In this document: positions 36,787 through 47,949 of the stretch, in pieces
Layout: every line of letters begins with the position of its first letter
Numbering within the stretch: the stretch's first letter is position 1
Origin: Streptomyces albospinus
GTDB taxonomy: Bacteria; Actinomycetota; Actinomycetes; Streptomycetales; Streptomycetaceae
Direction of reading: 5' to 3'
DNA length: 53,962 nt
NCBI RefSeq assembly: GCF_014648695.1
Contig: NZ_BMRP01000041.1
Location: forward strand, 1-53,962
Program-made: the position numbers and the translations under genes
Notes under the pieces: model-generated
The model's input: the letters and a program-made list of their open reading frames with translations, nothing else
Databases searched by the model: none
Told to the model about the DNA's origin: nothing

Positions 36787-36810
36787 AGGCCGTTCAGCCG
36801 ATCAGCACTG

Positions 36811-36847
36811 CGGCCCCGGTGTACGTGACGTACGTACACCGGGGCCG
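36811..36847. terminator. Strong bidirectional terminator between DUF397 and efflux genes
   Basis: A perfect 16-bp stem (36811-36826 with 36832-36847) with a five-base loop fills the convergent gap. It is GC-rich at the base and has a GTACGT apex. Confidence 0.8.
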
Positions 36848-36865
36848 CTTGCGGTAGGCGCGCCG

Positions 36866-38473
36866 TCAGACGGCCTCGACGACCATCGCCCGCTCCGCAG
36901 GAGCCTCCGCATCCGCGCCATCCGCCGGCTTGGCCGGACCGCCCCGCAGCGGGACCTCCTTCAGGAACCACGCCGCGATGAAGCCGACGACGCTGATCGC
37001 CGCGCCCCACAGGAACACATGGTGCGTACCGGAGGCCACCGCGTGGGCGTACGCGTCCTTCACCGGCGCCGGGAGCTTGGCCAGGCCCTTCGGGTCCATC
37101 TGGGCACCGCCGCTGGACATCTTGGCGGCGGCGGCCTTGCCGAGGCGGGCGACCATCGTCGACTGGAGCTCGTTGGTGAAGATCGCGCCGAGGATCGCGA
37201 CGCCGAAGGAGCCGCCGATGGTGCGGAAGAGCGTGGCGGACGAGGATCCGACGCCCATGTCCTTCATCTCCACGCTGTTCTGCGCGATCAGCATCGTGGT
37301 CTGCATCAGGCAGCCCATACCGGCGCCGAGCACCGCCATGTACGCACCGGACGTGAAGCGCGTGGTGCCGGTGTCCATCAGGGCGAGCAGGGCCAGGCCG
37401 ACGGTGATCAGCGCGCCGCCGAGGGTCACGAAGATCTTGTACCTGCCGGTCTGGGTGGTGACCCGGCCCGCGATGAGCGAGACCACCATCATCGACAGCA
37501 GCATCGGGAGCAGCAGCAGACCGGAGTTGGTGGCCGAGGCGCCCTGCACGGACTGCTGGAACAGCGGCAGGAACGTCATCGAGCCGAACATCACGAAGCC
37601 GACCAGGAAGCCGATGACCGTGACGAGCGAGAAGTTGCCGTTGCGGAAGATGTGCAGCGGCAGGACCGGCTCGCTGACCTTGCGCTCGACGAAGAGGAAG
37701 GCGATCAGCGCGACGACGCCGAGGATGCCGAGGCCCACGATCTGGCCGGAGAGCCAGGCGTACTGGGTGCCGCCCCAGGTGGTGATCAGCACGAGCGACG
37801 TGATGCCGATCGTGAGCAGCGCGGCGCCGGCGTAGTCGATCCGGGCGCGCGAGCGCTTCTTCGGGAGGTGCAGCACCGCGGTGACCATGATCAGCGCGAT
37901 CGCACCGAGCGGCAGGTTGATGTAGAAGCTCCAGCGCCAGCCGAGGTGGTCGGTGATCGTGCCGCCGACGAGCGGCCCGCCGATCATCGCGATGGCCATG
38001 ACGCCGGCCATCATGCCCTGGTACTTGCCGCGCTCCCGCGGCGGGATCAGGTCGCCCATGATGGCCATGACGCCGACCATCAGACCGCCCGCGCCCAGGC
38101 CCTGGACGGCGCGGAAGCCGATCAGCTGGTTCATGTCCTGCGCCATGCCGGACAGCGCGGAGCCGATCAGGAAGAGCACGATGGACGTGAGGAAGACGCC
38201 CTTGCGCCCGTACATGTCGCCGAGCTTGCCCCAGATCGGCGTCGAGGCCGCCGTGGCCAGTGTGTAAGCGGTGACGACCCAGGACAGGTGCGCCAGCCCG
38301 CCCAGTTCACCGACGATCGTCGGCATCGCGGTGCCGACGATCATGTTGTCCAGCATCGCGAGGAGCATCGCGATCATCAGCGCGAAGAGCACCATCCGTA
38401 CGCCGGCGGGCTTTCTGCCCGTGCTCTGCTCCGGTATGTCCCCCGTCGGGGCCGCTGTCCGCGACATCCCCAT
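36866..38473 (-). CDS. MFS drug efflux transporter, DHA2 (EmrB/QacA) family
   Basis: A 535-residue transporter with about 14 hydrophobic segments, the DHA2 number. Family motifs include LDNMIVGTAMPTIVG in helix 1 (motif D1), GKLGDMYGRKGV (motif A) and GPLVGGTITDHLGWRWSFYIN (motif C and after). It exports lipophilic drugs by proton antiport; the substrate is unknown. ATG 38473 has GGGGAAG upstream; an alternative is 38467. It is divergent from a TetR regulator across a very large inverted repeat, which makes repression by that TetR the obvious model. Confidence 0.93.
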   Translation of the reverse strand: MGMSRTAAPTGDIPEQSTGRKPAGVRMVLFALMIAMLLAMLDNMIVGTAMPTIVGELGGLAHLSWVVTAYTLATAASTPIWGKLGDMYGRKGVFLTSIVLFLIGSALSGMAQDMNQLIGFRAVQGLGAGGLMVGVMAIMGDLIPPRERGKYQGMMAGVMAIAMIGGPLVGGTITDHLGWRWSFYINLPLGAIALIMVTAVLHLPKKRSRARIDYAGAALLTIGITSLVLITTWGGTQYAWLSGQIVGLGILGVVALIAFLFVERKVSEPVLPLHIFRNGNFSLVTVIGFLVGFVMFGSMTFLPLFQQSVQGASATNSGLLLLPMLLSMMVVSLIAGRVTTQTGRYKIFVTLGGALITVGLALLALMDTGTTRFTSGAYMAVLGAGMGCLMQTTMLIAQNSVEMKDMGVGSSSATLFRTIGGSFGVAILGAIFTNELQSTMVARLGKAAAAKMSSGGAQMDPKGLAKLPAPVKDAYAHAVASGTHHVFLWGAAISVVGFIAAWFLKEVPLRGGPAKPADGADAEAPAERAMVVEAV

Positions 38474-38491
38474 CACTTCCCCATCTTTCTT

Positions 38492-38563
38492 ACTTACTTG
38501 CCGCCCGGCTAGTTCAGTACAGTGCGTAAGGTAGAGAATCAACTAGCCGGGCGTCAAGTAAGT
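38492..38563. promoter_or_regulatory. Large inverted repeat operator between efflux pump and TetR genes
   Basis: Two 23-bp arms (38492-38514 and 38541-38563) are inverted copies matching at 22 of 23 positions, around a 26-bp centre. The arms contain CCCGGCTAGTT and its complement. A minus-strand promoter fits between: TTGATT (38537-38542), 17 bp, TACTGA (38514-38519). So each arm touches one promoter element. Two regulator sites of the same sequence, used to control both directions, are likely. Confidence 0.75.
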
Positions 38564-38666
38564 TTCTTGAGGGCCGGGTGGGTAGCGCCTGACCAGCGGG
38601 GCAGTGTCTGCTGGACGGGCAGGCCGTCAGCCCGCAACGACACCGCAGTCACCGCAGGAGAGCACC

Positions 38667-39281
38667 ATGGGCACATCGCACACGCGCAGGGGGAACACCC
38701 GCCAGCGCATTCAGGACGTCGCTCTGGAGCTGTTCGCGGAACAGGGCTACGAGAAGACCTCGCTGCGCGAGATCGCCGAGCGGCTGGAGGTCACCAAGGC
38801 CGCGCTCTACTACCACTTCAAGACCAAGGAAGACATCATCATCAGCCTCTTCGAGGACCTGTGCAGGCCCATCGACGAGCTGATCACCTGGGCCGAGGGG
38901 CAGCCGCGCACCCTGGAGACCAAGCAGGAGCTGGTCCGCCGCTACAGCGAGTCGCTGCGCTCCTCCGAGGCCCTTTTCCGATTCATGCAGGAAAACCAGG
39001 CCACCGTGCGGGACCTCACCATCGGCCAGGGCTTCAAGGAGCGGATGCTGACGCTCTACGGGCTGCTCAAGGAGCCCGACGCGGAGCTGGTGGACCAGGT
39101 GCGCTGCATCACGGCGCTGTTCTCGATGCATGCGGGCATGTTCGCGATGCAGAACGTCGTGGGCGACCCCGAGGAGAAGCGCGAGGCCATCCTCAGGGTC
39201 GCCACGGAACTGGTCACGGCGGCAAACCCGCCGAGCCGCCGGCCAGCCCGGCCGGATTCAGCTCAGACGGCGTCGCCGTGA
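38667..39281 (+). CDS. TetR-family regulator, probable repressor of the efflux pump
   Basis: A 204-residue regulator. The helix-turn-helix occupies about residues 14-60 (RIQDVALELFAEQGYEKTSLREIAERLEVTKAALYYHF in part). The C-terminal ligand domain is of the common TetR type. ATG 38667 follows GCAGGAG. The divergent DHA2 pump and the inverted repeat between them identify the likely target. Its stop codon overlaps the end of the convergent M23 gene by 19 bp. Confidence 0.93.
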   Translation: MGTSHTRRGNTRQRIQDVALELFAEQGYEKTSLREIAERLEVTKAALYYHFKTKEDIIISLFEDLCRPIDELITWAEGQPRTLETKQELVRRYSESLRSSEALFRFMQENQATVRDLTIGQGFKERMLTLYGLLKEPDAELVDQVRCITALFSMHAGMFAMQNVVGDPEEKREAILRVATELVTAANPPSRRPARPDSAQTASP

Positions 39282-39952
39282 GCCCGCAGGAATCCGGTCG
39301 GCTCGATGCCCGACCCGTAGTTGGGGCCGGTGCGGACCTCGAAGTGCAGGTGGGGACCGGTGGAGTTGCCGGTGCTCCCGGAGAGACCGATCTGCTGGCC
39401 GGTGGCGACCTGCTGGCCGACGTGGACCTCGATCTTTGAGAGGTGCGCGTACTGGGTGTACATGCCGTCGGCGTGCCTGATCACGATCGCGTTGCCGTAG
39501 GCCGGACCGTCGCCGCCGCCCCACGGGCCCGCCTTGACGATCGTGCCCTTGTGCACGGCGTGGACCGCGGTGCCGGTCGGCACGACGAAGTCCTGACCGC
39601 TGTGCTTGTGCGCCCAGTGGACGCCGGCGATGCCGAAGGGTTCGCCGAGGACGTACTTCTCGACCGGCTTCACCCAGGCGTTGGCCCTCTTCGCCGCGTC
39701 CACCTTGTCCTTCGCCGCGGCTGCCTTGGCATCGGCGACGGCCTTGAGCTGCGCATCGGCCTGAGCACTGACGACCGAGCTGGTGGCGGTGGTCAGATGC
39801 AGCAGCCCGGCGTCCGCGGCGGAGGCGACACCGGCGCCCAGCGCGGCGGCGATACCGGCACCGGCGGCCACGACGGCCACACGATTGCGCAGCGCCGACT
39901 TCGCGGCGTTGGCGGACTTCCGAGAATTACGTATCGCGGCAAACTTGGACAT
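39263..39952 (-). CDS. Secreted M23-family peptidoglycan endopeptidase
   Basis: A 229-residue exported cell-wall hydrolase. An N-terminal basic region and hydrophobic core end near GVASAADAG, a plausible signal cleavage site. An Ala/Lys-rich helical linker leads to the lysostaphin-type domain with zinc ligands in HKHSGQDF (His and Asp) and HLHFE (His). LytM endopeptidases of this kind cut peptide cross-links. The ATG at 39952 follows GGAGGGAAAA. The upstream region is long, nearly 590 bp to the next gene. Confidence 0.9.
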   Translation of the reverse strand: MSKFAAIRNSRKSANAAKSALRNRVAVVAAGAGIAAALGAGVASAADAGLLHLTTATSSVVSAQADAQLKAVADAKAAAAKDKVDAAKRANAWVKPVEKYVLGEPFGIAGVHWAHKHSGQDFVVPTGTAVHAVHKGTIVKAGPWGGGDGPAYGNAIVIRHADGMYTQYAHLSKIEVHVGQQVATGQQIGLSGSTGNSTGPHLHFEVRTGPNYGSGIEPTGFLRAHGDAV

Positions 39953-40538
39953 GCGGGTTTTCCCTCCAGGGAAAGTGAATGGGTGTTTTCCCGGCTGCGG
40001 TCCGGGAGCGCCATTCCTTGGTAACCCGCGTTCGCCATGACGCCAAGGGGCCCTTTCTACTATCGGAGTCCGTATGCGGGGACGCCGATCAAGGGCGTTG
40101 CCCCGCCTCTGCCAGGGTGGGCACAAAGCACCTCAAACCGACTCGATCACCGCGCACGTGATCGCCCTGACCTGGCATTTCTCCGTACGGGGCCTGGGCG
40201 CGTCACGATCGCCGACACCCCGCCCCGGCACCCCTCCCCGGGAGAATCCGACCCCCCGGAACCACCCCGCCCCCCTCCCCCTAAAGCTTTTAGTAGGCCA
40301 CAAATCCATGTGCCTCAAGTCACCAGCCGAAAGGGATTCACTGTGACCCGCATTACGCGAAATCGAGTGCGGATGTGACCTGGGTTACTCATTTCCCCGC
40401 CGGTGGATTCCCGCCCGGTGGATTCCCGAAAGCACCTGACCGGCACCGGCCCACCGCTCTAACCTGACCCGAACACGACACGTCACCGCGTCGGCACGTC
40501 ATCAGGTCGGCACAGCACAGGGGGAGGGCGGACCGCAC
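39953..40538. other. 586-bp divergent intergenic region
   Basis: This gap separates the leftward M23 gene from the rightward NACHT gene. It contains a less GC-rich patch (40280-40395), the near-palindrome CTAAAGCTTTTAG (about 40280-40292) and a tandem direct repeat CCGGTGGATTCCCG (40400-40413 and 40415-40428). I looked for a c-di-AMP (ydaO) riboswitch before the M23 gene, as often found for cell-wall hydrolases, and could not match its conserved blocks. Confidence 0.5.
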
Positions 40539-43500
40539 GTGGACCCGTCAGCAGTAGGCGTCAAGCTCGCGTCGAGCGTCGTCGCACCGCTCGTCAAGAA
40601 GCTCTTCGTCAAGGAGGGTCCGGGCGCCGGCCTCGTCGACGCCCCCGTACGGATCTCCGCCCTGGTCTCCTTCCGGGGCGAGCAGCGCACCCTCACCGAC
40701 CGGGACCTGCACAAACTGGCGGCGGAGCTGGTGCGGCGCGCCGTACGGTCCGCCGGCCCCGGCGAGCGCCCGGTCCCCGAGGACGAGGAGACCGCCGTCG
40801 CCGACGCCCTGGCCACCACCCTCGCCGCCCTCGGCACCCTCGACATGGACGACGTCCAGGCCGTCGCCCTCGGCTCCACCGCCCTGGCGGAGCGCCTGAC
40901 GGCCGCCGCCCCGCACGCGGCCCGCGGGCTGTCCCGGGACGCCGAACTCCTCCTCCAGACCCTCGTCGGCACCGCCTGCCTGCACATCGTCCACTTCTTC
41001 ACCCAGCGCTCGACGTTCGTCGCCCGCACGCTGGTCCAGCAGAGCCGCAGCCTGGACGCGTTGATCACGATCGTCGACGAGTTCATCGAGCGGCATCCGT
41101 CGCCCCGCACCGCCGACGCCGCCTTCGAGCGCGGATACCTCGCCCACCTCGCCCGCAAGCACGGCCGCCTCACCATCTACGGCATCGACCTGCACAACTC
41201 CCCGGACCGCTGGCCGCTCGACGCCGCCTACATGAGCCTGGAGGCGACCGGCCCGAACATCGCGGAAGGCCCCTTCGAGGACCTTCCGCCCCGTGCCGCC
41301 GTCCGCGCCGACCAGGCGCTCGCCGGCCGCGACCGGGTCCTCCTCCGCGGCGTCGCCGGCTCCGGCAAGAGCACCCTCGTCCAGTGGCTGGCCGTCTCCT
41401 GCACCAAACCCGCCGGCGAGACCGCCCTCCCCCACCTCTACGGCCGCATCCCCTTCGTCCTCCCGCTCCGCACCCTCACCCGCTCCGGCGCCGCCCTCCC
41501 CACCCCCGACCGCTTCCTCGCCGCCACCGGCTGCCCGGTCTCCGGCTCCCAGCCCGCCGGCTGGGCGGAACGCGTCCTCGCCTCCGGCCGCGGCCTCCTC
41601 CTCGTCGACGGCCTGGACGAGATCCCGGAACGCGAACGCGACCACACCCGCCGCTGGCTCCGCGATCTGCTCGACGCCTTCCCGGGCAACCTCTGGCTGG
41701 TCACCACCCGCCCCTCCGCCGTACGCGAGGACTGGCTGGCCGCCGACGGCTTCGACGAGCTGACCCTCTCCCCCATGAGCCGCGACGAGGTCGCCGCCTT
41801 CATCGGCCGCTGGCACCGGGCCGCACGCCACGACGCCGACGACACCGACCGCCTCGACGCCTACGAGCAGTCCCTCCGCACCGCCGTCCGCACCAAGCCC
41901 GACCTCGGCCGGCTCGCCACCAACCCCCTGATGTGCGGCCTGATCTGCGCCCTGCACCGCGACCGCTGCGGCTACCTCCCGCACGGCCGCAAGGAGCTCT
42001 ACGACGCCGCCCTGGGCATGCTGCTCTCCCGCCGCGACCGGGAACGCGACATGCGCGGCCCGGACGGCATCGAGCTCAGCGACGAGCCGCAGATCCAGCT
42101 CCTCCAGCGCCTGGCCTACTGGCTCATCCGCAACGGCCGTACCGAACTCGACCGCGACCGCGCCGAACGCCTCGTCGCCGACGCCCTCCCCGCCGTCCCC
42201 GCCGCCGCCTCCCAGGGCCCGGCCCCCGCCGTCTTCCGCCACCTCCTCCTCCGCAGCGGCCTCCTCCGCGAACCCGCCCCCGGTTCCGTGGACTTCGTGC
42301 ACCGCACCTTCCAGGACTACCTGGGCGCCAGAGCCGCCATCGAGGAGGGCGACTTCGGCCTCCTGGTGGCGCATGCGGCGGACTCCCAGTGGGAGGACGT
42401 CATCCGCATGGCCGTGGCCCACGCCCGCCCCCGCGAACGGGCCGATCTGCTACGGGAGTTGATCACCAAGGGCGACGGACTGGACGACCCGAGCGCCCGT
42501 CTCCGCGTCCACCTCCTCGCCGTCGCCTGCCTGGAACACGCGACGGAACTGGACCCGACGGTCCGCGAGGAGGTCAACTCCCGCGCGAAGGCGATCCTGC
42601 CGCCGCGTACCCGCGAGGAGTCCGAAATGCTGGCCGCGGCCGGCCCCATCGTCCTGGAACTCCTGCCCAGCCCGGACGGCCTGGAGGTCGACGAGGCACA
42701 GGAAGTGGTGGCCACCGCCGCGTCCATCGGCTCCGACGCCGCCCTGGAATGCATCAAGCGCTTCCGGGACCACCCCGAGGTCTCCGTCCGCGGCCAACTC
42801 AGCATGCACTGGCCGGCGTTCGAGACCGGCCGCTACGCCGAGGACGTCATCCGGCACGTCGGCACCGATGCCCCCACCACCGTCGCCAACCCCGCCGAGC
42901 TGGCCGCCCTCAAGGCGCTCGGTGGTCACCCGATGACGACCGTGAGCGGCCGGTTCACGGCCGGGGAACTCCTCGACGCGATCCACCCCGAGCAGCTCAC
43001 CCACCTCATGCTCTTCGACAACCCGGCGATCAGCGATCTCGCATTCCTCCGGAATTTCCCCGCACTGAGGTCGCTCACCCTGCGGGACTGCCCCGGGGTC
43101 GACGATGCCGCGCCCCTCTCGGACCTGCATCTACAGATCCTGGCCATCAGCGGGGCGGACGGCAGCGGCGTGCGCACACCACGCGGGCTCGACCGCCTGC
43201 GCCATCTCCGGTCCCTGACACTCCTCGTCCCGCTTCCCCGCGAGGGCCTGGACGCCTTCCCGGCAGATGCTCCGTTGACCCACCTGGTCCTCGGCCAGCG
43301 CATTCGCCCCGACTTCACGCGTATCGCCTCCTGGCCGGGCTTGAAAGGCATGCAGTTGCAACGCCTCACCGACGATTTCGCCGAGGACCAGTGGCGTGCA
43401 CTCTGCGACCTCACCGAGCTGGAGGACTTCTCCCTCGGCCTGGCGGAGGGCGAGAGCGGCCTGTGTGTTCCCCCTGGCCTGACATTGCCGCAGGTGAAGA

Positions 43501-43751
43501 ACCTCAGCCTGCTCAATCCGGCACGCCGCTCCCCGACCGAACTGACCGAGCAGCTGCGCACCGCCCTCCCGGCCTTCCCCGCCGTCCACAGACTCGGGCT
43601 CTACGGCATGATCGGCGCCCCCATCGACCTCTCGCCCGTAGCGACCCTCCCCGCCCTCCAGAGCCTCTATCTCTCGTATCTCACCCCGGCCCCCTGCTAC
43701 GCCGTCCCGCCCCATATCGACGTCACCCTCTACCCCCGCCCCCGCACGTAA
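40539..43751 (+). CDS. NACHT-LRR STAND NTPase (bacterial NLR-like)
   Basis: A 1070-residue signal-transduction NTPase. Residues 1-240 are a helical N-terminal domain of the NACHT-associated kind (FRGEQRTLTDRDLHKLAAELV). The NACHT domain has Walker A GVAGSGKST (271-279), Walker B LLLVDGLDE (353-361) with the extra acidic residues typical of NACHT, and sensor-like LVTTRPSA (387-394). A winged/helical section contains FVHRTFQDYLGARA (586-599). From about 819 to 1055 come leucine-rich repeats (LTHLMLFDNPAISDLAFL, LRSLTLRDCPGV and others). This is the sensor-NACHT layout of animal NLRs. In bacteria, bNACHT proteins are anti-phage sensors; the trigger and output here are unknown. GTG 40539 follows GGGGGAGGG. 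Confidence 0.88.
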   Translation: MDPSAVGVKLASSVVAPLVKKLFVKEGPGAGLVDAPVRISALVSFRGEQRTLTDRDLHKLAAELVRRAVRSAGPGERPVPEDEETAVADALATTLAALGTLDMDDVQAVALGSTALAERLTAAAPHAARGLSRDAELLLQTLVGTACLHIVHFFTQRSTFVARTLVQQSRSLDALITIVDEFIERHPSPRTADAAFERGYLAHLARKHGRLTIYGIDLHNSPDRWPLDAAYMSLEATGPNIAEGPFEDLPPRAAVRADQALAGRDRVLLRGVAGSGKSTLVQWLAVSCTKPAGETALPHLYGRIPFVLPLRTLTRSGAALPTPDRFLAATGCPVSGSQPAGWAERVLASGRGLLLVDGLDEIPERERDHTRRWLRDLLDAFPGNLWLVTTRPSAVREDWLAADGFDELTLSPMSRDEVAAFIGRWHRAARHDADDTDRLDAYEQSLRTAVRTKPDLGRLATNPLMCGLICALHRDRCGYLPHGRKELYDAALGMLLSRRDRERDMRGPDGIELSDEPQIQLLQRLAYWLIRNGRTELDRDRAERLVADALPAVPAAASQGPAPAVFRHLLLRSGLLREPAPGSVDFVHRTFQDYLGARAAIEEGDFGLLVAHAADSQWEDVIRMAVAHARPRERADLLRELITKGDGLDDPSARLRVHLLAVACLEHATELDPTVREEVNSRAKAILPPRTREESEMLAAAGPIVLELLPSPDGLEVDEAQEVVATAASIGSDAALECIKRFRDHPEVSVRGQLSMHWPAFETGRYAEDVIRHVGTDAPTTVANPAELAALKALGGHPMTTVSGRFTAGELLDAIHPEQLTHLMLFDNPAISDLAFLRNFPALRSLTLRDCPGVDDAAPLSDLHLQILAISGADGSGVRTPRGLDRLRHLRSLTLLVPLPREGLDAFPADAPLTHLVLGQRIRPDFTRIASWPGLKGMQLQRLTDDFAEDQWRALCDLTELEDFSLGLAEGESGLCVPPGLTLPQVKNLSLLNPARRSPTELTEQLRTALPAFPAVHRLGLYGMIGAPIDLSPVATLPALQSLYLSYLTPAPCYAVPPHIDVTLYPRPRT

Positions 43752-43773
43752 AAAGAGCCCTCCCACGCAAAAA

Positions 43774-43806
43774 CCGCCCCGGAACCGTGGAACGGTTCCG
43801 GGGCGG
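43774..43806 (-). terminator. Intrinsic terminator of clpC
   Basis: A perfect 15-bp stem (43774-43788 with 43792-43806), with a three-base loop, is followed on the minus strand by TTTTTGCG, a true U-tract. It lies 16 bp past the clpC stop and may also stop NACHT transcription. Confidence 0.9.
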
Positions 43807-43822
43807 CTGCGTATGTCAGGGA

Positions 43823-46351
<2,529 letters not shown>

Positions 46352-46848
46352 CGTTAATCGCTCCTCAGAGCGGTCAGGCAGTTAGGGGTCGGTCCCCTCC
46401 CTGTCCTTCCGCATGCTAGTCCCGCAGGGCGGGACAGCTCATTCCAACTGCCGACACCCGTCCGGATCACCCCGCTCCGACGGGGAAATTTACTGCCGAA
46501 CAGCTGACATCTGCTCCAACTCGATGGTGCGAGACGATGTTCCCGCAGGCCAGGCATATACGCCCGCCACCACTACGCCCGTGGCGAACGCGGCCCTCCT
46601 CGACACGCCGTCGGCCATCGGCCGAAGACCGCGGCGGACCGCTCCGAGCGCCGGTCACAGCGTCTCTTCCCACTGAGACTTTCTTACCCGCTGCCACTGA
46701 CACTCCATGCGGCGTGGACCTTTTCCATCCGCTACGGGCGAACATCCGCACACCACCGGACGCGCCCGCACTCCCCCCGGAGATATACGGAGCGCATCCT
46801 TACGCATACCCAACGTAACTTCCCGCGGTGGCGGGAGTTGCACCGGGC
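46352..46848. other. 497-bp intergenic region upstream of clpC
   Basis: It separates leftward clpC from the rightward hypothetical gene. A ClgR-like box is at 46576-46589. Short reading frames here do not look real. A patch with fewer G/C bases (46440-46570) may hold the clpC promoter; I could not identify the elements with confidence. Confidence 0.5.
46576..46589 (-). promoter_or_regulatory. ClgR-like box GTTCGC-N5-GCG upstream of clpC
   Basis: On the minus strand GTTCGCCACGGGCG matches the GTTCGC-N5-GCG form I recall for ClgR sites, which activate clp and lon genes in actinobacteria. It lies about 225 bp before the clpC start. No regulator gene is nearby. Confidence 0.5.
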
Positions 46849-47529
46849 ATGGCCCGCGCGCTTCCGCGACCCCGCTCCCCCCTCTCCGCCGTCCGCCGGT
46901 GGTACGAGGAGGAAATGGGCTGGCCGACCACGGGCACGGAGCCGGTGGAACTCCTCACCGGCGTGTGCTTCGACGCCCTGGAGATGCCGGCCGACGCGGG
47001 AATCGCCGTGTTGCAGCGGGTGCCGCAAACGGGGCCGGTCGCGTTCCTCAGGGGTGGACGCGGCGGGAAACACCTCGGGGATCGGCCGAAATTGCTCATG
47101 CTCATCGCGGCCGGGGGCGCCGAGGAACTCCCGGGAATCCTGGAATGGCTGGAGTGGGGCGCACTCGCGGCGGATCTCACGGCACGCGGCGCCGGAGAGC
47201 GCATGCCCGCGCCGGCGTGGCCCTCGGGGGGCCGGGCGTCAGGCGGATTCGGCGCGCGGGAGGCCGCGGGATGGGTGCGGCCTCCCCGGCCTGGGTACGA
47301 GGCGGAGAATTCCCTGCCCACCACGGGGCTCGGGGCAGGAATCGGGGACGGTGGGGGCGCCCCCGACCTCGTACGGCTCGTGAGCGCGGCGGCGACGGAG
47401 TGCCACCGTGCCCGGTTGGTACGTGCTCGTAATGCTCAATCTGATCGCGCGTGCGGCGATCAGGCGTTGGCCTTCTCGAATGCCTCGCGAATCTCGGCGG
47501 GGACACGGCCGCGGTCATTGACGTTGTAG
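46849..47529 (+). CDS. Conserved hypothetical protein between clpC and lsr2
   Basis: A 226-residue protein with an N-terminal segment WYEEEMGWPTTGTEPVELLTGVCFDALEMPADAG, similar to Streptomyces proteins annotated as primase/polymerase-like or proline-rich, and an unstructured Gly/Arg-rich second half. I choose the ATG at 46849, 12 bases after GGGAG; a GTG at 46828 is also possible. The last 70 bp overlap the end of lsr2 on the other strand, so the C-terminus may be shorter in practice. A hypothetical gene at this position, between clpC and lsr2, also occurs in S. coelicolor as I recall it. Confidence 0.6.
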   Translation: MARALPRPRSPLSAVRRWYEEEMGWPTTGTEPVELLTGVCFDALEMPADAGIAVLQRVPQTGPVAFLRGGRGGKHLGDRPKLLMLIAAGGAEELPGILEWLEWGALAADLTARGAGERMPAPAWPSGGRASGGFGAREAAGWVRPPRPGYEAENSLPTTGLGAGIGDGGGAPDLVRLVSAAATECHRARLVRARNAQSDRACGDQALAFSNASRISAGTRPRSLTL

Positions 47530-47792
47530 CCGTTCTCCTTGGCCCACGCACGGATCTTCGCGGTGTCGGGAGAGCCGGCGGAAGCGGCGCGAACCTTGCC
47601 GCGACCTCCGGAACGGCCACCGGTCTTGCGGCCGGCCTTCACGAAGTCGGCGAGCGACTCGCGAAGCTTGTCGGCGTTGGCGTCGGAGAGGTCGATCTCG
47701 TAGGACTTACCGTCGAGCGCGAACGTCACGGTCTCGTGGGCCTCGCCGCCGTCGAGGTCGTCCACAAGAAGAACCTGAACCTTCTGTGCCAC
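47460..47792 (-). CDS. lsr2: Nucleoid-associated xenogeneic silencer Lsr2
   Basis: A 110-residue H-NS-like protein. The N-terminal half (1-58) is the dimerisation domain (AQKVQVLLVDDLDGGEAHETVTF in part); a Gly/Arg-rich linker follows; the C-terminal AT-hook-like RGR in NDRGRVPAEI binds AT-rich minor groove. The GTG at 47792 follows GAAAGGGAAA. It silences horizontally acquired and specialised-metabolism genes in Streptomyces. Confidence 0.97.
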   Translation of the reverse strand: MAQKVQVLLVDDLDGGEAHETVTFALDGKSYEIDLSDANADKLRESLADFVKAGRKTGGRSGGRGKVRAASAGSPDTAKIRAWAKENGYNVNDRGRVPAEIREAFEKANA

Positions 47793-47949
47793 CGGGTTTC
47801 CCTTTCATCGAATGTGGATTACGACGGAAAGCAAACCGCTTTTCCGGGAAAAACACAAACCCTTGGGTAGGGTTCACTTGCCCAGTGAGCGGGGAACGCA
47901 TGCTTCCGTAGCCATGAGATAGGGGAGCGATTCGGACATAGAACGCTGA

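Noticed and set aside
39953..40380. A c-di-AMP (ydaO) riboswitch before the M23 peptidase
   Set aside because: Only GTGAATCC-like similarity was seen; the GGGGGACCC and GTCAGCTAACC-type blocks are missing.
47793..47949. A tRNA or small RNA between lsr2 and the acetyltransferase
   Set aside because: No cloverleaf, T-loop or terminator could be found.
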